Under the pieces are notes generated by a model, which was given only the letters and a program-made list of their open reading frames with translations, was not told where the DNA came from and did not search any database. Positions 33,172 to 41,118 of a stretch of DNA of 64,000 nt are shown here, one piece after another; position 1 is the first letter of the stretch, and the number at the start of each line of letters is the position of its first letter. Position numbers and translations under genes: made by a program. The stretch lies in NCBI RefSeq assembly GCF_005502935.1, contig NZ_SCMP01000019.1, positions 1 to 64,000 of the forward strand, read 5' to 3'. This stretch comes from Pseudomonas sp. 2FG. Lineage in GTDB: Bacteria > Pseudomonadota > Gammaproteobacteria > Pseudomonadales > Pseudomonadaceae.

Positions 33172-34860
33172 ATGCAAACCTGGCAACAGCTATACACCCC
33201 ACTCGGCAGCCTTGGCCTGTCCGCACTGGCGGCCGTTATCCCCATCGTCTTTTTCTTCCTCGCCTTAGCGGTATTCCGCCTCAAGGGCCATGTCGCCGGC
33301 ACCGTCACCCTGGCGCTGTCGATACTGGTCGCCATCTTCGCCTTCCAGATGCCTGCCGACATGGCGTTTGCCGCCGCCGGCTATGGCTTCGCCTATGGTC
33401 TCTGGCCGATCGCCTGGATCATTGTCGCGGCGGTATTTCTCTACAAGCTGACGGTGAAAAGCGGGCAGTTCGAGGTGATCCGCAGCTCGGTACTGTCGAT
33501 CACCGACGACCAGCGCCTACAGGTCTTGCTGATCGGCTTCTCCTTCGGTGCCTTCCTCGAAGGCGCCGCCGGCTTTGGTGCGCCGGTGGCGATCACCGCG
33601 GCTCTGCTGGTCGGCCTCGGTTTCAACCCGCTGTACGCCGCCGGTCTGTGCCTGATCGCCAACACCGCACCGGTGGCCTTCGGCGCGCTGGGCATTCCGA
33701 TCATAGTCGCCGGCCAAGTCACCGGCATCGACGCGTTCAAGATCGGCGCCATGGCCGGCCGCCAGTTGCCGCTGCTGTCGATCATAGTGCCATTCTGGCT
33801 GGTGTTTATGATGGATGGTTTCAGAGGCATCAAGGAAACCTGGCCTGCCGCCCTGGTGGCCGGCGCCAGCTTTGCCGTCACCCAGTACTTCACCTCCAAC
33901 TACATCGGCCCGGAACTGCCGGACATCACCTCGGCGCTGGTCAGCCTGGTGTCGTTGACGCTGTTCCTCAAGGTCTGGCAACCGCAGCGCGCCGCCGCGG
34001 CGCAAGTGCTCGGCGTCACGGCCGGCGGTGCCGCGCTAGTCGGCGGTTTCGGCGGGCCGCGCAGCAGCACGCCCTCGCCTTACAGCCTGGGCGAAATCCT
34101 CAAAGCCTGGTCACCCTTCCTGATTCTCACCGTGCTGGTGACGATCTGGACCCTGAAACCGTTCAAGGCCCTGTTCGCCACGGGCGGCGCGCTGGAAAGC
34201 TGGGTGTTCTACTTCGCCATTCCGCACCTGGATCAACTGGTGCTGAAGGTCGCGCCGATTGTCGCCAGCCCGACCGCGATGGCCGCCGTGTTCAAACTGG
34301 ACCCGGTATCGGCCACCGGTACGGCGATCTTCTTCTCGGCACTGATCTCGATGCTGGTTCTGGGCATCCACGCAAAAATTGGTCTGACCACCTTCAAGGA
34401 AACCCTGGTCGAGCTGCGCTGGCCGATTCTGTCGATTGGCATGGTGCTGGCTTTCGCCTTCGTCACCAACTTCTCCGGTATGTCGACCACCCTGGCGCTG
34501 GTTCTCGCCGGCACCGGTGCGGCCTTCCCGTTCTTCTCGCCGTTCCTCGGCTGGCTGGGGGTATTCCTGACCGGCTCGGACACCTCATCGAACGCACTGT
34601 TCGGCTCGCTGCAAGCGACCACGGCGCACCAGCTCGGGGTCAACGACACCCTGCTGGTGGCGGCCAACACCAGCGGCGGCGTGACCGGCAAGATGATCTC
34701 GCCGCAGTCGATCGCCGTGGCCTGCGCCGCCACCGGCCTGGTCGGCAAGGAGTCGGACCTGTTTCGCTTCACCCTGAAGCACAGCCTGATGTTCGCCACC
34801 CTCGTCGGCCTGATCACCCTGGCGCAGGCCTATGTGCTCACCGGCATGCTGGTCCATTGA
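33172..34860 (+). CDS. lldP: L-lactate permease
   Basis: LldP imports L- and D-lactate (and glycolate in E. coli) with protons. The 562-aa protein is almost entirely membrane helices (about 12-14), with the family motifs GAFLEGAAGFGAPVAITAALL near residue 125 and ATTAHQLGVNDTLLVAANTSGG and SPQSIAVACAATGL near the C terminus. Full length. The start ATG has AGGGAG upstream. It heads the lactate operon behind an LldR operator. Confidence 0.96.
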   Translation: MQTWQQLYTPLGSLGLSALAAVIPIVFFFLALAVFRLKGHVAGTVTLALSILVAIFAFQMPADMAFAAAGYGFAYGLWPIAWIIVAAVFLYKLTVKSGQFEVIRSSVLSITDDQRLQVLLIGFSFGAFLEGAAGFGAPVAITAALLVGLGFNPLYAAGLCLIANTAPVAFGALGIPIIVAGQVTGIDAFKIGAMAGRQLPLLSIIVPFWLVFMMDGFRGIKETWPAALVAGASFAVTQYFTSNYIGPELPDITSALVSLVSLTLFLKVWQPQRAAAAQVLGVTAGGAALVGGFGGPRSSTPSPYSLGEILKAWSPFLILTVLVTIWTLKPFKALFATGGALESWVFYFAIPHLDQLVLKVAPIVASPTAMAAVFKLDPVSATGTAIFFSALISMLVLGIHAKIGLTTFKETLVELRWPILSIGMVLAFAFVTNFSGMSTTLALVLAGTGAAFPFFSPFLGWLGVFLTGSDTSSNALFGSLQATTAHQLGVNDTLLVAANTSGGVTGKMISPQSIAVACAATGLVGKESDLFRFTLKHSLMFATLVGLITLAQAYVLTGMLVH

Positions 34861-34992
34861 TTGCCATGACCGCGTAAGAACTTGGTGTCGGGCTTGCCCG
34901 CTGCCAGCTATTCACCACCCGCCCGGCAAGGCTGCTGAAAGCTTCGGCCGCTAAGCTGGGCGGATAACCGGGCCAACCCGGAGAAACGCCTG

Positions 34993-35817
34993 ATGAGCGA
35001 GTTATTCCATAACGCCGTGCCCAATGCGACCCGCGTCGCCCCGCCACTGCCAAAACCGCGCCAATACCCCGCGCGCAAGCCCGCGCAGGTCTATCTGTTC
35101 GGCACCTGTGTGGTGGATGTGTTTTTTCCCGAAGCGGGGATGGCTGCCATCCACCTGCTGGAACGCGAAGGCATCCGGGTGCACTACCCGCAGGGGCAGA
35201 GTTGCTGCGGGCAGCCGGCCTACACCTCGGGTTACACCGAGCAGGCACGGGAAGTCGCGCGCGCGCAGCTGGCCTTGTTCGCCGGCGATTGGCCGCTGGT
35301 GGTGCCGTCCGGCTCCTGCGCCGGGATGCTGCGCGAGCACTACGCCGAGCTGTTCAAGGACGAGCCGGCCACCCTCGAGCAGGTGCAGGCCCTGGCCGAG
35401 CGCACCTATGAGCTGGCCGAGTTTCTGTTGCACGTGTGCAAGGTACAGCTGCAGGACCGCGGCGAGCCGGTCAAGGTGGCGCTGCACACCTCCTGCTCGG
35501 CCCGCCGCGAGATGCACACCCACCTGCACGGTCGCGCCCTGCTCGCGCAGTTGGCCCAGGTGGAGCGAGTGGAGCACGATCACGAGAGCGAATGCTGCGG
35601 TTTCGGCGGCACCTTCTCGGTGCGTATGGCGGATATTTCCGGCGCCATGGTCGCGGACAAGACCCGCGCACTGCAGGAATCCGGCGCGCACCAGGTGATC
35701 AGCGCCGACTGCGGCTGTTTGCTGAACATCAACGGCGCATTGGAGAAACAACAGCAAGCGCTACGCGGGCATCATTTAGCGAGTTTCCTCTGGCAACGCA
35801 CCGGAGGTGGGGAATGA
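34993..35817 (+). CDS. lldE: L-lactate oxidation Fe-S subunit LldE (LutA/YkgE)
   Basis: LldE is one of three subunits of the non-flavin L-lactate dehydrogenase LldEFG (LutABC). The 274-aa CCG-domain protein has two Cys-rich motifs of the heterodisulfide-reductase type: QSCCGQPAY and, in the second half, HTSCSARREM followed by ESECCGFGGTFS and SADCGCLLNI. The first ~30 residues are a Pro/Arg-rich extension of unclear relevance. It overlaps lldF by ATGA. The spacer to lldP (132 bp) has only weak inverted repeats. Confidence 0.92.
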   Translation: MSELFHNAVPNATRVAPPLPKPRQYPARKPAQVYLFGTCVVDVFFPEAGMAAIHLLEREGIRVHYPQGQSCCGQPAYTSGYTEQAREVARAQLALFAGDWPLVVPSGSCAGMLREHYAELFKDEPATLEQVQALAERTYELAEFLLHVCKVQLQDRGEPVKVALHTSCSARREMHTHLHGRALLAQLAQVERVEHDHESECCGFGGTFSVRMADISGAMVADKTRALQESGAHQVISADCGCLLNINGALEKQQQALRGHHLASFLWQRTGGGE

Positions 35818-37259
35818 GCAGTCAATCACTGATCCCCAGCGTGCAACTGCACGCAGACTTCAAGACCCGCGCCCACCAGGCGCTGGGCGACGACCAACTG
35901 CGGAGCAACTTCCGCAGCGCCATGGATTCGCTGATGAGCAAGCGGGCGGCGGCCTTCGGCGATGCCGATGAACGCGAACGGCTGCGTGCCCTGGGCAACA
36001 GCATCCGTGCCCGCGCGCTATCCAAGTTGCCCGACCTGCTCGAGCGACTGGAACAGAACCTGGCCCGCAACGGTGTGAAGGTGCACTGGGCGGAAACCGT
36101 GGACGAGGCGAATGCCATCGTCCTCTCGATCATCCGTGCTCACGAGGCGCGGCAAGTGATCAAGGGCAAATCGATGGTCAGCGAAGAGATGGAGATGAAC
36201 CATGTCCTCGCCGAACAGGGCATTGAATGCCTGGAGTCGGACATGGGCGAGTTCATCGTCCAGCTCGACCACGAGAAGCCTTCCCATATCATTATGCCGG
36301 CGATCCACAAGAATGCCGGCCAGGTCGCGTCCTTGTTCCACGACAAACTCGGCGTGGAGTACACCAAGGACGTCGACCAACTTATTCAGACCGGTCGCCG
36401 CGTGCTGCGACGGAAGTTCTTCGAGGCCGATATCGGCGTCTCGGGCGTCAACTTCGCGGTGGCCGAAACCGGCTCCCTGCTGCTCGTCGAGAACGAGGGC
36501 AACGGCCGCATGTCGACCACGGTGCCGCCGGTGCATATCGCCGTGACCGGCATCGAAAAGGTCGTCGAGCACCTGCGCGACGTGGTGCCGCTGCTCTCGC
36601 TGCTGACCCGCTCGGCGCTGGGCCAGCCGATCACCACCTACGTCAACCTGATCTCCGGCCCACGCCAGGCCCACGAACTCGACGGCCCGCAGGAAGTGCA
36701 TCTGCTATTGCTGGATAACGGCCGCAGCCAGGCCTTCGCCGACGGCGAGCTGCGTCAGACGCTCAATTGCATCCGCTGCGGCGCCTGCATGAACCATTGC
36801 CCGGTCTATACCCGCATCGGCGGCCACGCCTACGGCGAGGTCTACCCCGGACCGATCGGCAAGATCATCACCCCGCATCTGGTCGGCCTGGCGAAGGTTC
36901 CGGATCACCCCAGCGCCTCGTCGCTGTGCGGCGCCTGCGGCGAAGTCTGCCCGGTGAAGATTCCGATCCCGGCCCTGCTGCGGCGTTTGCGCGAAGAGAA
37001 CGCCAAGGCGCCGAACGCCCCGCACCCCGCCATGCGTGGCCAAGGCAGCCAGTATTCGCCCATGGAGCGCTGGCTGTGGAATGCCTGGCGCCACCTCAAC
37101 CGCTCGCCGCGGCTGTATCGCGGCTTCCTGTTCCTCGCCACGCGTCTGCGCGGCCTGACACCGAGCAGGATCGGCCCCTGGACGCAAAACCACAGCGCCC
37201 CGAAACCCGCCGCCCGCTCGCTGCACGAACTGGCCCGTGAACACCTGGGGGACGAATGA
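35814..37259 (+). CDS. lldF: L-lactate oxidation Fe-S/LUD subunit LldF (LutB/YkgF)
   Basis: The 481-aa protein has an N-terminal LUD domain (about 60-300, VSEEMEMNHVLAEQGIECLE, ISGPRQAHELDGP) followed by two [4Fe-4S] ferredoxin-type motifs, CIRCGACMNHCPVY and CGACGEVCPVKIP, and a C-terminal LutB domain. It would carry electrons from lactate oxidation toward the quinone pool. The start ATG overlaps the lldE stop. Longer in-frame upstream sequence lies inside lldE and is not real. Confidence 0.93.
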   Translation: MSSQSLIPSVQLHADFKTRAHQALGDDQLRSNFRSAMDSLMSKRAAAFGDADERERLRALGNSIRARALSKLPDLLERLEQNLARNGVKVHWAETVDEANAIVLSIIRAHEARQVIKGKSMVSEEMEMNHVLAEQGIECLESDMGEFIVQLDHEKPSHIIMPAIHKNAGQVASLFHDKLGVEYTKDVDQLIQTGRRVLRRKFFEADIGVSGVNFAVAETGSLLLVENEGNGRMSTTVPPVHIAVTGIEKVVEHLRDVVPLLSLLTRSALGQPITTYVNLISGPRQAHELDGPQEVHLLLLDNGRSQAFADGELRQTLNCIRCGACMNHCPVYTRIGGHAYGEVYPGPIGKIITPHLVGLAKVPDHPSASSLCGACGEVCPVKIPIPALLRRLREENAKAPNAPHPAMRGQGSQYSPMERWLWNAWRHLNRSPRLYRGFLFLATRLRGLTPSRIGPWTQNHSAPKPAARSLHELAREHLGDE

Positions 37260-37260
37260 C

Positions 37261-37932
37261 ATGAGCGCCAAAACCAACATCCTCGCCAAGCTGCGCAACA
37301 GCCTGAGCGGTACCACGCCGCTGGCCGATGACTTCGACGAAAGCCTGGTCACCCAGCCCTGGCGCTATCCGCCGGAGCAGCGCATCGCCCGCCTGCGCGA
37401 GTTGATGGAGGCCGTGCATACGGAAATCCACCTGACCGGTAGCGCCGCGTGGCCGGCGCTCCTGCAGCGCCTGCTGGTGGAACGCGGCCTGCCCAGCCTG
37501 CTGATCGCCCCGAATACCGAGCACGGCCAGCAACTCCAGGCGCACTGGAAGACGAGCGCCTGCACCATCACCTTAAAGGCCTACGACCGGCCCATCGAGG
37601 AGTGGAAAGCCGAGCTGTTCGACGAGACTCCGGCCAGCCTCACCGGCACGCTCGGCGCCATCGCCGCCACCGGCAGCCTGATCCTCTGGCCAAGCCGTGA
37701 AGAGCCACGCCTGATGAGCCTGGTGCCACCGGTGCATTTCGCCCTGCTCAAGGCCAGCGAGGTCTATGACAACCTCTATGAGGTGCTGCACCAGCAGCAG
37801 TGGGCCGCCGGCATGCCGACCAACGCCCTGCTGATTTCCGGCCCGTCGAAGACCGCCGACATCGAGCAGGTGCTGGCCTATGGCGCCCACGGCCCGAAAG
37901 ACCTGGTGGTGCTGATCCTGGAGGACGCATGA
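37261..37932 (+). CDS. lldG: L-lactate oxidation LUD subunit LldG (LutC/YkgG)
   Basis: The 223-aa LUD-domain protein shows TGTLGAIAATGSLILWPSREEPRLMSL and LLISGPSKTADIEQVLAYGAHGPK, both family signatures. It is the third subunit of the LldEFG complex. It starts 1 bp after the lldF stop, and its own stop overlaps the next gene as ATGA. An upstream in-frame start inside lldF is rejected. Confidence 0.92.
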   Translation: MSAKTNILAKLRNSLSGTTPLADDFDESLVTQPWRYPPEQRIARLRELMEAVHTEIHLTGSAAWPALLQRLLVERGLPSLLIAPNTEHGQQLQAHWKTSACTITLKAYDRPIEEWKAELFDETPASLTGTLGAIAATGSLILWPSREEPRLMSLVPPVHFALLKASEVYDNLYEVLHQQQWAAGMPTNALLISGPSKTADIEQVLAYGAHGPKDLVVLILEDA

Positions 37933-40739
37933 GCCTGCCGGCCGCCTTTCTGCGTGACGCGCAACGCCTGATCCCGCCTGCACGGCGCTTCGATGACCCG
38001 CTGTCGACCCTGGCCTTCGGCACCGATGCGAGCTTCTATCGGCTGATTCCCAAGCTGGTGCTGCGCGTCGAATCCGAAGCGGAAGTCATCGCCCTGCTCA
38101 AGCTGGCCCACGCCGAACGGGTGCCGGTGACCTTCCGCGCCGCCGGCACCAGCCTATCGGGCCAGGCCATCAGCGACTCGGTGTTGATCGTCCTCGGCGA
38201 TAACTGGAATGGCCGCGATATCCGCCACGGCGGGAGCCAGATTCGCCTGCAACCCGGCGTGCTCGGCGCCCAGGCCAACGCCTGGCTGGCACCGTTCGGG
38301 CGCAAGATCGGCCCCGACCCGGCCTCGATCAATGCCTGCAAGATCGGCGGCATAGTCGCCAACAACGCCAGTGGCATGTGCTGCGGCACGGCGCAGAACA
38401 CTTACAACACCCTGGCCGGCATGCGCCTGGTGCTGGCCGACGGCACGGTGCTGGACAGCGAAGACGCCGCCAGCGTCGACGCCTTTCGCAGCAGCCATGG
38501 GCACCTGCTGGAACAGCTCGCCGAGCTTGGTCGCGCAACCCGCGCCAACCCCGAGCTGGCGGCAAAGATCCGCCACAAATACCGACTGAAGAACACCACC
38601 GGCCTGTCGCTGAATGCACTGGTCGACTACGACGAGCCGCTGGATATCCTCACCCACCTGCTGGTCGGCTCCGAAGGCACCCTCGGTTTTATCAGCGCAG
38701 TGACCTACGACACTGTGCCCGACCACCCGCACAAGGCCTCGGCGCTGATCGTCTTCGCCGATGTGGAGACCTGCTGCACCGCCGTCACCGCACTGAAAAG
38801 CCAGCCGGTCTCGGCGGTGGAGCTGCTGGATCGCCGCAGCCTGCGCTCGGTGCAAGACAAACCGGGGATGCCGGCCTTCGTGCGTGAGCTGTCGGCCCAT
38901 GCCTGCGCGCTGCTGATCGAATCGCGCGCGGCTTCGCAGTCGCTGCTGCAGGAGCAACTGGCGCTGATCATGGCGACCCTAGCGCCCTTCCCGGTCGAGC
39001 AACGGGTCGACTTCAGCACCGACCCGGTGGTCTACAACCAGCTCTGGGCGATCCGCAAGGGCACCTTCCCGGCCGTCGGCGCGGTACGCCAGATCGGCAC
39101 CAGCGTGATAATCGAAGACGTGACCTTTCCGATCGAACACCTGGCCGCCGGCGTCAACCGCCTGCTCGCGCTGTTCGACAAGCACCGCTACGACGAGGCG
39201 ATCCTGTTCGGCCACGCGCTGGAGGGCAACCTGCACTTCGTCTTCACCCAGGCGTTCGAAACGCCCGAGCAAATTGCCCGCTACTCGGCCTTTATGGACG
39301 ACGTCGCCCAGTTGGTGGCGGTGGAGTTCGGCGGCTCGCTGAAGGCCGAGCACGGCACCGGCCGCAACATGGCGCCCTTCGTCGAACTCGAATGGGGCCA
39401 CGACGCCTATCAGTTGATGTGGCAGCTGAAACGCCTGCTCGACCCGCGCGGCATCCTCAACCCGGACGTGGTTCTGAGTGAGGATACCGAGATCCATCTG
39501 AAGCACCTGAAACCGCTGCCGGCCGCCGACGAAATCGTCGACAAGTGCATCGAGTGCGGCTTCTGCGAACCGGTCTGCCCATCCCAGGGGCTGACCTTGA
39601 GCCCGCGCCAGCGCATCGTGATCTGGCGTGAAATTCAGGCTAAGAAACGCGCCGGCCTCGATACCTCGGCGCTGGAGCGTGACTATCAGTACCAGGGCCT
39701 CGACACCTGCGCCGCCACCGGCCTCTGCGCCCAGCGCTGCCCGGTCGGGATCAATACCGGCGATCTGGTGCGCAAGCTGCGTGCCCGCACGGCGAGCCAT
39801 CAGGGCGGCGCCAACTGGCTGGCCGAGCACTTCGCCACGGCCCTGAAAGGCGCGCGCTTCAGCCTCTTGGCCGCCAATGGCCTACGCAAAGTGCTCGGTG
39901 CCCCGCTGCTCGAGAAAGCCTCGACGAACCTGCGCAAGGCCTCCGGCAACCGCCTGCCGCAGTGGACACCGGCCATGCCCCAGGCCGCGCAGCCGATCCG
40001 CTTCACCCCGCCGGCAGCCGATCAACGCCCACGGGTCGTGTATCTGGCCGCCTGCGTGTCCCGCGCCATGGGCCCCTCGTTCAGCGACGAGGAACAGGTC
40101 CCGCTGATCGACAAGACCCGTGCGCTGCTGGAGAAGGCCGGTTATCAGGTGGTGTTCCCGGACCATCAGGACAACCTCTGCTGCGGCCAGCCGTTCGCCT
40201 CCAAGGGCTATGCGGCACAAGCCGAGGGCAAGCGCCGGGAGCTGATCGGCGCCCTGCTCAAGGCCAGCCGGGGTGGCCTCGATCCGATCTACTGCGACAC
40301 CAGCCCGTGCGCCCTGCGCCTGCTGCAGGACGGGCTGGATGAGCGGCTGAACCTTTACGACCCGGTGAAGTTCATCCGCCTGCACCTGCTGGAGCGCCTG
40401 GAGTTCCAGCCGCAGGACAAGCCGGTGGCGGTGCATGTCACCTGCAGCACCCAACAGCTGGGCGAAGCCCAGGGGCTGATCGACATAGTCCGCCGCTGCA
40501 CCAGCCAAGTGGTGATCCCCGAGGGCATCCACTGCTGCGGCTTCGCCGGCGACAAGGGCTTCACCACCCCGGAGCTCAACGCCCACTCGCTGCGCACCTT
40601 GAAAGACGCGGTGCAGAGCTGCGCGGAAGGCATTTCCACCAGCCGCACCTGCGAAATCGGCCTGAGCCAGCATGGTGGCATCGACTATCACGGCCTGGTT
40701 TATCTGGTCGATCGGGTCACCACGGCCAAGGCCGTCTGA
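37929..40739 (+). CDS. dld: FAD/Fe-S D-lactate dehydrogenase (quinone-linked)
   Basis: The 936-aa membrane-associated flavoenzyme is of the D-iLDH (Dld-II) type. It has an N-terminal FAD_binding_4 domain (VTFRAAGTSLSGQAISDSVL), an FAD-oxidase C-terminal domain (about 280-530, GNLHFVFTQ, KAEHGTGRNMAPFVELEWG), two ferredoxin-like motifs CIECGFCEPVCPS and CAATGLCAQRCPVG, and CCG motifs NLCCGQPFASKG and IHCCGFAGDKGF. It would oxidise D-lactate to pyruvate. Together with LldEFG the operon handles both lactate isomers. No classical FMN-type lldD is present. Confidence 0.93.
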   Translation: MSLPAAFLRDAQRLIPPARRFDDPLSTLAFGTDASFYRLIPKLVLRVESEAEVIALLKLAHAERVPVTFRAAGTSLSGQAISDSVLIVLGDNWNGRDIRHGGSQIRLQPGVLGAQANAWLAPFGRKIGPDPASINACKIGGIVANNASGMCCGTAQNTYNTLAGMRLVLADGTVLDSEDAASVDAFRSSHGHLLEQLAELGRATRANPELAAKIRHKYRLKNTTGLSLNALVDYDEPLDILTHLLVGSEGTLGFISAVTYDTVPDHPHKASALIVFADVETCCTAVTALKSQPVSAVELLDRRSLRSVQDKPGMPAFVRELSAHACALLIESRAASQSLLQEQLALIMATLAPFPVEQRVDFSTDPVVYNQLWAIRKGTFPAVGAVRQIGTSVIIEDVTFPIEHLAAGVNRLLALFDKHRYDEAILFGHALEGNLHFVFTQAFETPEQIARYSAFMDDVAQLVAVEFGGSLKAEHGTGRNMAPFVELEWGHDAYQLMWQLKRLLDPRGILNPDVVLSEDTEIHLKHLKPLPAADEIVDKCIECGFCEPVCPSQGLTLSPRQRIVIWREIQAKKRAGLDTSALERDYQYQGLDTCAATGLCAQRCPVGINTGDLVRKLRARTASHQGGANWLAEHFATALKGARFSLLAANGLRKVLGAPLLEKASTNLRKASGNRLPQWTPAMPQAAQPIRFTPPAADQRPRVVYLAACVSRAMGPSFSDEEQVPLIDKTRALLEKAGYQVVFPDHQDNLCCGQPFASKGYAAQAEGKRRELIGALLKASRGGLDPIYCDTSPCALRLLQDGLDERLNLYDPVKFIRLHLLERLEFQPQDKPVAVHVTCSTQQLGEAQGLIDIVRRCTSQVVIPEGIHCCGFAGDKGFTTPELNAHSLRTLKDAVQSCAEGISTSRTCEIGLSQHGGIDYHGLVYLVDRVTTAKAV

Positions 40740-40855
40740 AGCTGCAGCGCACACTGCCGTGCGGGGCTTTTTATCGGGAGAAAATGACCGGCGGCCATGG
40801 TCGCGGTGGATGACTTCCTATACTGGGAACATCAGCCAAAACTCGGAGACCTGCC

Positions 40856-41101
40856 ATGCGCCGCCTCGCCCTATTCCTCGCCGCCAGCCTGCTCTGCACC
40901 CCGCTCTGGGCCATGCACTGCCCGCAGGATATGGCGCAGATCGATGCCCTGCTGAAGAGCGACCCGCCCAGCGATCCGACGGTACTGGCGCAAGTGCAGA
41001 AGCTGCGCGCCGAAGGCGAAGCGCTGCACAAGGCCGGCGACCACAGCCAGTCGGTGAAGGTGCTCGGCGAAGCCTTGGACTTGCTGCAGGCCAGCGAGTA
41101 A
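40856..41101 (+). CDS. Small exported protein
   Basis: The 81-aa protein has a clear Sec signal peptide (MRRLALFLAASLLCTPLWA, cleavage near residue 19) followed by a short charged helix-rich mature domain (HCPQDMAQIDALLKSD, VQKLRAEGEALHKAGDHSQS). The sequence resembles small periplasmic proteins of pseudomonads of unknown function. GGAGACC lies before the ATG. It sits between the lactate operon and a convergent sensor kinase. Confidence 0.8.
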   Translation: MRRLALFLAASLLCTPLWAMHCPQDMAQIDALLKSDPPSDPTVLAQVQKLRAEGEALHKAGDHSQSVKVLGEALDLLQASE

Positions 41102-41118
41102 ACCGCCAGACGCTGCCC

